Part shown: piece by piece, positions 11,043 through 20,634 of the stretch
Layout: every line of letters begins with the position of its first letter
Position numbering within the stretch: the first letter of the stretch is position 1
Source of the DNA: Elymus sibiricus
Lineage: Eukaryota; Streptophyta; Magnoliopsida; Poales; Poaceae
Assembly (NCBI GenBank): GCA_039707655.1
Contig: CM077676.1
Span: forward strand, 84,407,895 to 84,471,894
Reading direction: 5' to 3'
DNA: 64,000 bases
Program-made: the position numbers and the translations under genes
The notes under the pieces: generated by a model
The model's input: only the letters and a program-made list of their open reading frames with translations
What the model was told of the DNA's origin: nothing
The model's database searches: none

Positions 11043-11675
11043 ATGTCTCACCCCGGAGCCTACCTAAGAACCCCAGATGCAAGCCCGGGTAGTTTTGCTA
11101 AGGTTTTGTGGGATTTCACCCGCAACACTCTTGGCTCCACCCACCCACCCCAATATGAGTTGTTCAAATTGAGGATCACCCCTAGTTCCTCGAAATATTG
11201 GGCAGTTGTACACATTCCACCGGAGGGCCCAAGCCAAAACCCTCCGTATATCGCCTTCGTCGGGATATCCATGCCAACTCCAGGCATGGCCATAGAAATT
11301 GCTGCTTATGAAGCAGTTACCCGTCTTTGATTCGCGGTGCCTTGTGCCAGTGAAAGAGGGTATTATTACTTTCCGAGCCACGCAGCACCAGGAGCAGAAT
11401 CAACGTTCCCCTGCAGACGAATAGAAAGCGATCCAGTGCTGGCCAACCTTGTTCAGTATGTGATGGCCCAGGAGCATCTCACCCAGCAACTAATGGACTA
11501 TCTCCATTATCTTGCTGTCCTGAATCCCCAGATCGCGATTGGCGGACCACCTCTGCCAACTCAGGAAGGGCATGTTCTTCGTCTGCTTCCTCCACTTCCC
11601 CCGGAAGAAGAAGAATGTGCTCCAGCACCGGGAACCCTTCCGCAGGACCCTGTAGATCTCACCATCGAACCGTAG
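11043..11675 (+). pseudogene. cargo gene 2: paralog of cargo gene 1, one premature stop
   Basis: The ATG at 11043 is chosen because it lies 72 bp below a TATA box and aligns with the start of gene 1; an upstream TTG adds residues without a counterpart. One TGA at 11328-11330 interrupts an otherwise open frame to TAG at 11673. It aligns with an arginine in gene 1, so CGA to TGA is likely. Shared landmarks with gene 1 are TR(N/R)xLG, PPxYxxxx, W-A-x-V-H-I, an alanine-rich helix ending in L, then YYY(F/V)PS, ES/TDxxLxxLVxYxxAQExL, and a proline-rich acidic tail. The same dsRBD-like topology can be drawn. No known domain name is claimed. Confidence 0.6.
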
Positions 11676-11852
11676 ATGGTCATGAGTGCGGTTGTTGCTG
11701 TGTCTAACGCTAATTTACATGACGCAACCCTTGTATTGTATTTTAGGGCGTATGTCATAAGTGCATTGCTATGATTGCATTCTGCATGTGATTGTTTGTT
11801 GTGATATGCATTTAGTTCTTCCGCCCTTAACAAATCTCGAGGACGAGATTTT
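11676..11852 (+). other. 3' noncoding part of 10.9-kb element interior
   Basis: T-rich sequence without ORFs follows cargo gene 2. Near 11836-11856 it contains 'ctcgaggacgagattttctt', the signature that lies at the end of pol just before the polypurine tract in Tekay/Del-like Gypsy elements. Only that end has been kept; pol itself is gone. Confidence 0.5.
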
Positions 11853-11854
11853 CT

Positions 11855-11870
11855 TAAGGGGGGTAGAGTT
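11855..11870 (+). other. polypurine tract of 10.9-kb element
   Basis: The purine-rich stretch aaggggggtagag and two T residues directly precede the 3' LTR start TGTAACACCC at 11871. It is the expected plus-strand primer. Confidence 0.8.
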
Positions 11871-14800
11871 TGTAACACCCCAAAAATTTAATTATGTTTT
11901 TATTAAGTAAAATTTGGCCAGAAATAAAATTTTGAATTATATTAAGATCTTTTCTGTTTCTAACTTCCAAAATTCTTCCCTCCATATAGAAAATTTTGGA
12001 AAATATTGTGGGCTTTGGAAGTTTTCTTAAATCATTTCATTTATATTTTAAATAACAGTAGGAAATATTTTCATAATAAAACTTGCCCCAAATAATTCTT
12101 TCAGTGGCATTTTCAGACTTTAAAATGCTCCTGTTGGACTATAGTTATTTTAAATAATTCTCCTAAAATTCCACAAAAATTATGAGGGGTCATGTGATGC
12201 CTATAGATCACTTTTATGCAAAAACCCAACATGGTCCTTTGTAAATTTTGAGCAAAACTGCCTCTTCTCAATTCTGTTCCATTCTTGACTTACAGCTGCA
12301 ACCCCAATTTTCCTTTCTCCAAAAATTCTGAAAATTTTCCACCTTATAGTCCCTCCAACCAAACCCTTAAGTCCAGAAGACCAGCCCCATTAGCATAACT
12401 TAAGTTCACCAAATAATTCCCTGTAGTTTTTGTCCAGAACTGAATTTCTCCAAAACTTGCACTAGCAAGTATTTCCTTTCATAAAACCAACTTCAGAATC
12501 ATCACTAACATCCAAGGAGACATCATCCTGCCAAATTCCAATCTCAGAAAAGATCCCTAGGTGGCCCTAGCATTTCATCAAGCACCTCATGTGCATGGCT
12601 GAATATGGCAAGCTCATGAACTTGCATTGGGCACTTGAGCATCTGACCAAAGTAACATGTCCATCACTTTTACCAGACCATGCACTACTACCCTGCCAAA
12701 AACCAGCTCTTTTGGGACAGCCTAGGTCACCCTGCCATTTGATCAAGCACTCTGTGTGCATGCACTGGGCGTGGCCAGAGCGCCCGCGTTGCACCCGTCA
12801 GCGTCCGGACCCCTGTTACCTCTCTACTGCCTCCCTGGCTTGTCCCGCACACCCCAGCTAGCCACCGCACCTGCTGCGACCTCCCCCTGGTCCTCTAGCG
12901 CTGCCGCCACCAACCAGCACCGACCAGAGCCGCCGCCCGCGATCGCTGACTCGGGTACGGCACCGTCCAAGGTGCTTGGTGCCAAATCAGAGTTCACCAG
13001 CACATCGCGCACTTCAGTCTCAAGCCCCTGAGCTCATCCGCTGCTCGCCATCAATGGTCGCCGCTGAAATCTACCGTGGCTGGCACCGTCCAAGCCACCT
13101 GGAACTCCCTGAGCTAGCCAGCACCCCGCTGAGTAAATTTGGGCGGCCACCGTCCATACGAACTTCCCACCGTCCCCCACAGGATAAGCAACAGCCTCAC
13201 CTGCCGCGTTAATGGCCACCGCCGCCATGCCTACCACGGGAGCGCACCAACTGACCTGCCTGCGCCTATATAAGGGCCACCCGAGCACTCCCTCGTCACC
13301 AAAACAACTCTCCCTACTCCTACAAGCCTCCCAACGTAGCCACATGGCTGAGGACGGTCGTCTTCCTTGCCTCCAGTAGCCACGGCCGCCATGGCCTTCC
13401 GGTCGATTCCAACGCAGCCAATACCTCCCCGTAGAAAATCTCTTCACCTACATCTTCCTTGAGCAACCACGGATCCATCCCACTTGTCAATTTTGCCGGA
13501 GATAGCCCGTGGGCAAATGCCCCAAATCGCCTCCGCCGGAGCCCTTCGGGAGTGCTCGCCGCCGGCGACTCCACCCACTCCGGCGACCGTGGCGCACCTC
13601 TCTGGACTCGCCTCAAATTCTTGATCCTTCCCATGTGCTCGGATTCCCTCGGGGCGCCGCCGTTTGCCGGCGAAGAGCGCCGGAGGTCCGCCCCTGTTCT
13701 GTCGCGGGTGAAGGCGCGACACGGACCGGTCAAACCTGACCAGTGGGCCAGGCTGGACCCACTGTTAGTGACCCAAGGCTGCGCCCGAGTCTGTTAAGTG
13801 GTAGCGTATTTCTGAGAGTACATTTTCTTCTCTGGGTAGCGTATTCACTGCCGAACCGTATTTTCCCTGTTAGATTTTAATTAAAATCAGATTTGACCCT
13901 AACTTTGACTGCCTCAAACTTTTTAACCACAACTCCAAATCATTTGATTCTTTTTCTGTAATTCATCTTTTTTCATCTAGTTTATTTTAGTATTTATTTC
14001 AAAAATTTCCAAACACCTTTTTTGTAATGTTTTGAATTTATGTTATATTTGCAATATTTTGAAAATAGGAAAAATGGAGGGAAGAAAATTTTTGGAGTGC
14101 ACCCAATTCTACTGCATTCTCAAGGCAAGCATCTTGAACATTTGATATTGTGAAAGTTTGGTTGATTGCCTGCTAGAATAATTTGATCATGTTTATGATA
14201 AATCCAGACAAAAGTTTGCATAATGATACTTAGGCATGTGTGGATTCTTTACTAGAATTGTTCTCACTTTAACATGAACACATGTGGATGTGGTTATTGC
14301 CTCATGACACACATGGCTATGTTTATCTGGACTAATCTGCAGGAAAGAATCAGTCACGAGAAAAGTGACTGTGAGACTGAAATCTCGTGTGACGAGAATG
14401 ATCACTGAGGGCATGTTGAGACATGCCACGTGGTGACCCTGTTGGGTACTACCAAGGAAATATATTGTGCTAACCACTACAGGAAAACCTAAACCTCCTG
14501 AGTCGACCGTAGATCAAGTCTTGTTCCGGTAACCCCCATACTTGATTCGTGCTACCACTTGTCCCTGCCACAGGTAGGGTATGGTTTAGTAAGTTGATAA
14601 CCCCTTTCCTTACACACAATGTACAGAGAGGCCATGGTGAAAGATACTAGAAGCCTCTGGTAGGCATGTCACCTGGTCAGGGGGCATGGGTGTATCCGGC
14701 TGGGCCAACAGGGCGGCACCCCTTGTAATCTGCGCGTTATAAATTGTCATCCCATGTTATTCGAGACGGTGGTCTCCCCGTCTTAGAGTTTTTTTGGAGT

Positions 14801-16269
14801 GATGCCTTGGGTGATTCCGGGCATCAGAACGGTTAAGCTGGTGTGTGCTGGTCAGGTATGTTTCCATCCCAAAGACCGTAATGGGAATTAGTCAGCGTCT
14901 CGGTGTTGGCTAAAGAAATGCTTTACTTGTGGGTAAAGAGTACACCCTCTGCAGAGTTTTATAACCTATTCGAATAGCCGTGTCCGTGGTTAAGGACTAT
15001 AGTCTGGGTTGGTCATGTGTCGGTCTTAGTGTCGGTCTTCGAAGGAAATAATTAAAATGGAGCATGATTCATTTTTGTAGAATGATTATTGTCACTACTG
15101 ATACTATCATGAATATTATTGTTAACATGAATATTATTGTGGACTAACCTTTTTCTCTTATGTGCAACCTCGAGTATCTCTTGGGATGGTTATGCCACCT
15201 GGATACTCATTTGTATTTTTCTGTTAGTATCTCTTGGGATGGTTATGCCACCTGGATACTCATTTCTATTTTTTTCTGAGTATCTCTTGCGATGGTTATG
15301 CCACCTGGATACTCATTTCTATTTTTCTGAGTATCTTGGGATGGTTATGCCACCTGGATACTCTTTTCTTTTCAAGACCTCTCGAGCCGTCACATTCAGA
15401 CACCCGTTTGGCATTTTTTTCAAGACCTCTCGAGGCATCGCATTCAGACACCCGTTTGGTATTTCTTTTCAAGACCTCTCGATGCGTCGCATTCAGACAC
15501 CCATTTGGCATTTTTCTTGAAATCCTCGGGCGGTCTAACGCCCGATGTTCCATTTTATTTTCTTGGAATTTTTTGGGCGGTCTAACGCCCGATGTTCCAT
15601 TTTATTTTCTTGGAATCCTTGGGCGGTCTAACGCTCGGTGTTCCATTTTATTTCTTTCAGAATTCACCAGATGGTCCTACCGCCTAGAACCCGGCTTATA
15701 ATTTTGGTCACACCATAAATATTTATCCTTTGCTAATATTGGATGACTAACCTTTATTCACCAGCGTAATTATGCTACTCCGCACGATTGCACTAAACTC
15801 TTATCATGGACTAATATTGTTGAGTCTGTTTAAAGTTAAACTACATGCATGCGGCCTACTTTTATTATATCTTTTGTTCATAATGTTTGCGAGTACATTC
15901 CAACGTACTCACTGGCTTGTCCCTGGCTATTGTCTTGGCCAGATTATGATTAGGAAAAGAGCACCACGAAGGCACACCCCGCAACCTAGGAATCGGAGAT
16001 AGCAGCCACGCGGGATAGGACTTATCCAGGTCAGCTGTTCCTGTGGGAGTGGAGCCCCACCAGAGTTGGAGATCCGCTACCCGCTTCTGCCATCTGCTGT
16101 TAGAAATCATTGTTGTATCATTAGACCTTTATGGTCTTATATCCAATTCTTGTAATTGCTTGGTAATCTGTAAGAAGGACGTGTCCACCAGTAACAACGA
16201 TCTTGGGGCTGGTGACGACACGAGGGGTTAATTTCTGGGATATTGTGTCCCGGAAATCCGGCCCCGACA
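11871..16269 (+). repeat. 3' LTR of 10.9-kb element
   Basis: It repeats the 5' LTR from TGTAACACCCC to CCCCGACA. It is about 250 bp longer, mainly because of a block at about 13709-13900 absent from the 5' LTR and two extra 'aagacctctcga' units at about 15418-15510. The TATA box is at 13267-13274. Overlapping ORFs at 12589-13797 come from GC-rich sequence and are not supported as genes. Confidence 0.85.
15172..15660 (+). repeat. tandem repeat arrays in 3' LTR
   Basis: Four 'gtatctcttgggatgg' units (about 15172-15365), three 'aagacctctcga' units (about 15370-15515) and three 'taacgc(c/t)cg(a/g)tgttcc' units (about 15530-15655). The middle array is expanded from one to three relative to the 5' LTR. 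Confidence 0.8.
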
Positions 16270-16274
16270 GTTAA

Positions 16275-16795
16275 CTCCTAACAACCTCCTCCCTAGGGGC
16301 ATGCGAGTATTATTTTGCTTCGAGGGCTAATAGGGTTTCACAATAAGTATGTGAGTTCTTTATGACTAATGTGAGTCCATGGATTATATGCACTCCTATC
16401 TTTCTGCAATTTGCTAGCTTCTTCGGTACCGTGCATTGCCCTTTCTCACCTCGAGAGTGGGTGCAAATTTCGCCGGTGCATCCAAACCCGTGATATGATA
16501 CGCTCTATCACACATAAGCCTCCTTATATCTTCCTCAAAACAGCCACCATACCTACCTATTATGGCATTTCCATGACCATTCCGAGATATATTGCCATGC
16601 AACTTCCACCATTCCATTACATGGCATACGTGTTCATTGTCATATTGCTTTGCTTGATCATAGAGCTGACGTGATATTTATGGCAAAGCCACCATTCATC
16701 ATTATTATACATGTTATGCTAGATCATTGCACATTCTGGTACACTGCCAGAGGCATTCATATAGAGTCATTTTGTATATCGAGAGGTTGGCTTCA
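16275..16795 (+). mobile_element. right part of Gypsy internal fragment, inverted relative to element 1
   Basis: This block matches the reverse complement of element 1's noncoding interior at about 31660-32165, for example 'gatacgctctatcacacata' and 'tatattgccatgcaacttcc'. It is therefore a plus-strand fragment of the same Gypsy family whose other copy is minus-strand. The 96-residue ORF inside is shared with the other copy but is rich in frameshifted noncoding sequence and has no known domain. Similarity fades after about 16768. Confidence 0.7.
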
Positions 16796-16905
16796 GACTC
16801 ATTGATGTATGTCTATGTAAGCCTTTGTTGAATAATTAATAAAGAATGGCTGTATGCATCGATCGATGCAGAGGCCAGGGGTTATCCTCCTTTTCAGCAA
16901 AAAAA
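16796..16905 (+). mobile_element. LINE-like 3' tail
   Basis: About 110 bases contain 'taataaagaatggctgtatg', then 'gatgcagaggcc' and 'ggttatcctcctttt', ending in a seven-A tract. This resembles the 3' end of plant non-LTR retrotransposons as I remember it, with a short poly(A). No ORF or clear target-site duplication is visible, so it would be a strongly 5'-truncated copy. It directly abuts the polyketide synthase pseudogene. Confidence 0.35.
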
Positions 16906-16906
16906 C

Positions 16907-17455
16907 ATGACCATGGCTGGCAGCAGCAGCATCCCAGCCACCACATTCCGTGAGATCCGTGTTGCGCAGCATGCGGACGGGCCTGTGGCGGTGCTGGCCA
17001 TCGGCAGAACAAACCTGTCCCACTGCGTGTGCGACTACCCCGACTACTACTTCTGCGTCACCAACAACGACCACCTCACCCACCTCAAGCGCACCTTCGC
17101 CAACCTATGCGGGGTGATGGGCATCGAGAGGCGGTTATTCCACCACACCGATGAACTACTCACCATGCACCAGGACTTGTCCCTCGACGCCCGCATAGAC
17201 GTCGTGGCTACCGCCGCCCCGAAGCTTGCCGGGTCGGCTGCGGCGAACGCCATCTCTGAGTGGAACCGTCTGGTGGGCGACCTCACCCATCTCGTCGTCA
17301 GCACCAACGCAGGATCCCATGCCCCGGGCATCGACGTATGCTTGGTCTCCCTCCTAGGCCTCCGCCATGACGTCCTGCGCACCGCGCTCTAGCTCAATGG
17401 TTGCGCTTCCGGGTGAGCCGCCCTGCGCCCTGCAAAGGACCTCGCGAAGGGCCAT
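16907..17455 (+). pseudogene. type III polyketide synthase (chalcone synthase-like) pseudogene, N-terminal part
   Basis: From the ATG at 16907 the frame encodes features of plant type III PKS enzymes, which condense CoA starter units with malonyl-CoA: FREIRVAQ, ADGPVAVLAIG, DYPDYYF, HLTHLKRTF, GIERR, DLSLDAR, AISEW, HLVVSTNAG, LLGLR. TAG at 17390-17392 stops it. In the same frame the DNA continues as LNGC... with the codon for the catalytic cysteine (17402-17404) and a second stop at 17414. Similarity ends near 17455, well short of the usual 390-400 residues. The intron usual near codon 60 of chalcone synthases is absent, so it is either from an intronless grass subfamily or a retrocopy. It is not an active enzyme. 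Confidence 0.85.
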
Positions 17456-17755
17456 TCAGTATATTAGCAATTTTTTGATTAATTTATTCCAGGAATAAAT
17501 CATGAACACGGCATGGACAATAATGATCACATACTGGTATCTAAACAGATAGGCACATACAACGCATATAGTAGATACATCTACGCACATAGCTAGTACT
17601 GCTAATACGGAAATAAATAGGAGCGGGATAAATGTGTTATACCCTCCAGTAGGCCAGTTGGCAGTAACGGCGGCGGTGGCGGCGGCAGCCTCCTCGACCA
17701 CCTTCTTGTCACCAGCAGCCTTCTCGGCGGCGAGTCTCTCGGTTTCGGTGGACAT
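17456..17755 (-). CDS. uncharacterised 99-residue ORF, A/E/K-rich N-terminus
   Basis: The ATG (minus strand, 17753-17755) has a good plant context (caccATGtcc). Residues 2-30 are rich in Ala, Glu, Lys and Thr (starts MSTETERLAAEKAAG) and look helical. After a TGGY sequence the composition changes to strongly hydrophobic (about residues 43-85), and a possible splice donor (AG|GTATAA) sits at that point, so the true reading may splice away. The beginning resembles N-termini of some Triticeae Copia gag genes, but I cannot prove it. A TATA box lies about 290 bp upstream. It could be the remaining 5' end of an element or of a host gene. Confidence 0.35.
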   Translation of the reverse strand: MSTETERLAAEKAAGDKKVVEEAAAATAAVTANWPTGGYNTFIPLLFISVLAVLAMCVDVSTICVVCAYLFRYQYVIIIVHAVFMIYSWNKLIKKLLIY

Positions 17756-18040
17756 GGTGATGATGAAGGCGACGCGGACGTAGACGACGTAGTCGATGCA
17801 GCCAAATGGAGGCGAGTAGTCGCTTAGGAGACGCTCCCCAAAAATCTAATCACCCCTCTCCGGTACAGGATCTCAAGAGGTGGGTTTTGGAGGCCTGCTC
17901 TCCCGTCAACCGTGTAGGTGGTGAATGGGACGGGATCGCCGTAGACAATAGTAACAAGAGGAACGACTGTGGGCGGTGTGCGCGAGGAGGCAAATGTGAT
18001 CTGATCTCTTCTGGTGGCGGCTAGGGTTGCCGACGCCTCC

Positions 18041-18049
18041 ACTATATAG
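18041..18049 (-). promoter_or_regulatory. minus-strand TATA box
   Basis: On the minus strand cctatatagtgg is followed by a leader of about 290 bases and the ATG at 17755. The leader has many CCACC/CCGCC motifs typical of a grass 5' untranslated region. Confidence 0.4.
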
Positions 18050-18060
18050 GCGCGGTCGGG

Positions 18061-18420
18061 TAGGAGGACGTGGGCTGGACCCACGTCCGAGTCGGTGACA
18101 GCCCACGATCCGATATCTTGGATTCGTGGCGCGTCTGTTATGGACTATCCGTTTCTGACCAGCAAAAATAAACGCACGCATGACATAGGTCTGAGCTCAG
18201 CTCGGCTCACTCCCACAATCCGCGGCACGCACGCGCGTCGTGACGAGATGAGGTGAGACGGGAGGCGGAGGAGGAGCGTGCGGGAACCACTTCTCTTCTC
18301 AACCTCCAATAGCATGTGGAAAAGAATCCCTTATAAGGAGGTCCAACTCCTCCTCCACTAGCGGGGTGGTACTAAACTTCCCACCGCATCCCTTGTCATG
18401 ACACCTATATGAGCCGTGAC
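18061..18420. other. unassigned spacer
   Basis: GC-rich sequence upstream of the minus-strand TATA box, then a segment with 'ttataaggaggtccaactcc'. No ORF or known element end is recognised. The stretch 'acacctatatgagcc' near 18410 recurs inverted at about 20110-20125. Confidence 0.4.
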
Positions 18421-19736
18421 ACCTCATTTGGATGTTGATATTCGGGCGTGGAATTCGCATTTGGCATTTGCATGTCCCGAATGCTGCTGTTTGGGTGGTC
18501 GAGATATCACGTATGGAATTCAGTCACAGTATCGAACTGGTTTTCGCAAGACTGCCGCGTCCCTCCGCCAATTCGTAGCATAGGCGCTCGGTTTTCGGCG
18601 ACATTCAGCTCGAGCTCTCCCGCATGACTTGCTTATCACTTGGCCACACAAGACACACGACTAGAGGCGATAATCCCAGGTAGCGCTCCACGGCGGCGCA
18701 GGTCAACCCGTCCCCTGCCTCACTAGCTGGCCGGCTTTACTTCTCTCCACGTTGGTCTGCCACGCCCCATCCTTCTCCGACGCCACTTCAACTCCGGCCA
18801 TCCCTTGCTTCCCTCTCCCATTCTGGCGTGGTGCGGGAGCTCCTGTTGCCCGACCTGTGCAGCATGGTTAACCATGCCACCTCGTCATACTAGCATGGCT
18901 CGAGCCCCTGTTCGGCAAGTACGTCGGGCGGCTCGATGACGTACACCGGTACCTCGCCACTAGGATCGACCTACGATCCATGCGGCAGCTCTGCCACAGC
19001 GGAGGCGACACGAGAAAGGTTGTTTCCATGGACATCAGCGACTCCATGACCGACATCTTTGAGGGCAGGGTCCAGTTCATGTCTGTTGCTTACGTCGTAA
19101 GACACCTGCGATATGGTGCCCAACAGCTACTCGACGGAATGCCAGACTATTCAGCTCATTGTGTTGTGATAGTCCTGACATGGGAGTGTGGCCACTTGGT
19201 GCGGATGACAAGCAAGAGAGGATCCTTTGGTACAGTGGACGAGCAGGCTCAATGTGTGGTCGACGGCGCCGGCTAGCTTGCCCAGGACTCCGCAAGCTGG
19301 TCCATGAACTGCATGTGTTAACTAGCATACCAGTGCTAGTTCTATGCAGCACCTGAGAAGCACCGCTACCTTCCATTTGCTCCTTCTACTCATGACGGCA
19401 ACATTAGTCCGTGACTGTACCAAGTAGGCAACTACGGAAGTGCAAAAGTATATGCAACAACATCGGTGCAAGATAGTACTAGCCAACCGATGCATGTTTA
19501 TATGTGTGTGTTGTATAGTCAATGATAAATTATGAATGTTATGAAAATGAGAAATTCCACACTTTGTCCATCCAAACAGGAATTGGCACTGTTGCTCAGT
19601 TAAGATTCCAAGTGCCAAATACATAAACATCCAAACACTAGAATTGGCATTGAAGCTCAATATCAATGCCTTGGCATATTTGGCATTGGAGTCAATTCAA
19701 TGCCAAGACCTTAAATATCTACATCCAAACAGGGCA
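18421..19736. mobile_element. possible TIR DNA transposon (PIF/Harbinger- or Mutator-like), 1.3 kb
   Basis: The left end (18421-18442, containing tttggatgttgatat) and right end (19715-19735, inverse containing tttggatgtagatat) form an imperfect inverted repeat of about 21 bp with about four mismatches. Subterminal 'ttggcatt' words repeat near both ends, as in Tourist/PIF-type elements whose ends contain 'gtttggatg'. No clear 3-bp or 9-bp target duplication is seen. The middle is GC-rich with ORFs of up to 98 residues (18980-19276) matching nothing I recognise; it may be captured host sequence. No transposase is visible. Confidence 0.35.
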
Positions 19737-20128
19737 AGTAGTGTTGTCCTCTATTTCAACAATTGTTGGTTGGGCCTAAAGCCCACCCCATATTTGAACA
19801 ATCCCCCACCAGATCTTGAGGGCCGATAGTGTTGTCCTCTATTCCAAACACTATTTTGATATACCAGTATTTCAGTGGAGACCTGTTAATGTTGAACATC
19901 CACCTAGAGCAAGTAGCCACTTCTTCACAACTGAACAATGGACTATGCCTTCAATTGTCAGTTTGGCGTAAAGGAGTTTCACCAAATGCCGTACCAGTAC
20001 TAGGCTGCCGAAGGCTGACCCCTCGAGTGGAACATATTAGTCACACTCCTGGCCTATTCATGAACTTGCTAGAGATCACCCCAATCTCATAGACTGTGAC
20101 CAGTAGTCGGGCTCATATAGGTGTGTTC
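19737..20128. other. unassigned spacer with an 18-bp direct repeat
   Basis: The bases 'agtgttgtcctctatt' occur at 19739 and again at 19828. The remainder includes 'ctgccgaaggctgacccctc' and shows no coding or element signature. It borders the 3' LTR of element 1. Confidence 0.4.
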
Positions 20129-20634
20129 TGCTACTTGTGAGCTACATTGGGATTTTCCCCGAAGAGGAGAGGAGATGCAATACAGTAGAGATAAGTATTT
20201 CCCTCAGTTAAGAACCAAGGTTATAAATCCAGTAGGAGAACCACACAAAACAACACTTGCACACACAAAAGCAAATACTTGCACCCAACGCAAACATCGG
20301 GGTTGTCAATCCCCTTGGCGGTTGCTTGCAAGGATCAAATCTTGTAGTGGTAGATAGATAAATTATAAAGATAAAATAAAATAAAATAAAAATTGCAGCT
20401 AGGTATTTTTGGATTTTATATATGATAAAAGTATGACCCAGGGGCCATAGTTTTCACTAGAGGCTTATCTCTCGAACACATAGCATACGGTGGGTAAACA
20501 AATTACTGTTGGGCAATTGATAGAAAAACGCATAGTTATGACAATATTCAAGGCAATGATCACGTATATAGGCATCACGTCCGAGACAAGTAGACCGACT
20601 CCTGCCAGCATCTACTACTATTACTCCACCCATC
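20129..20634 (-). repeat. element 1 3' LTR, distal part
   Basis: This is the downstream end of the minus-strand LTR (ends ...CACAAGTAGCA on that strand). It stops at the Copia insertion; the last five bases, ccatc, are the duplicated target. A tract of repeated AAAAT lies at about 20370-20393 and is shared with the other LTR at about 36021-36043. Confidence 0.8.

Larger units (their letters stand above)
5375..16269 (+). mobile_element. complete 10.9-kb non-autonomous LTR retrotransposon with two captured-looking genes
   Basis: Structure: two direct LTRs of about 4.15 and 4.40 kb starting TGTAACACCCC and ending ...CCCCGACA, a tRNA-iMet primer site, a 2.35-kb interior, a polypurine tract, and a perfect 5-bp TSD gttaa (5370-5374 and 16270-16274). 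The interior encodes no Gag, RT, RNase H or integrase; it holds two paralogous small genes (9847-10648 and 11043-11675). The LTR start and the 'ctcgaggacgaga' signature before the polypurine tract resemble Tekay/Del-type chromovirus Gypsy elements, which may supply proteins in trans. The layout is like large retrotransposon derivatives (LARDs) but with cargo. The LTRs differ by several percent plus a large indel, so the insertion is not recent. Confidence 0.85.

Noticed and set aside
18980..19276. 98-residue ORF inside the putative TIR element as a transposase
   Set aside because: No DDE-type motif or similarity is recognised, and overlapping ORFs on the other strand are equally long.
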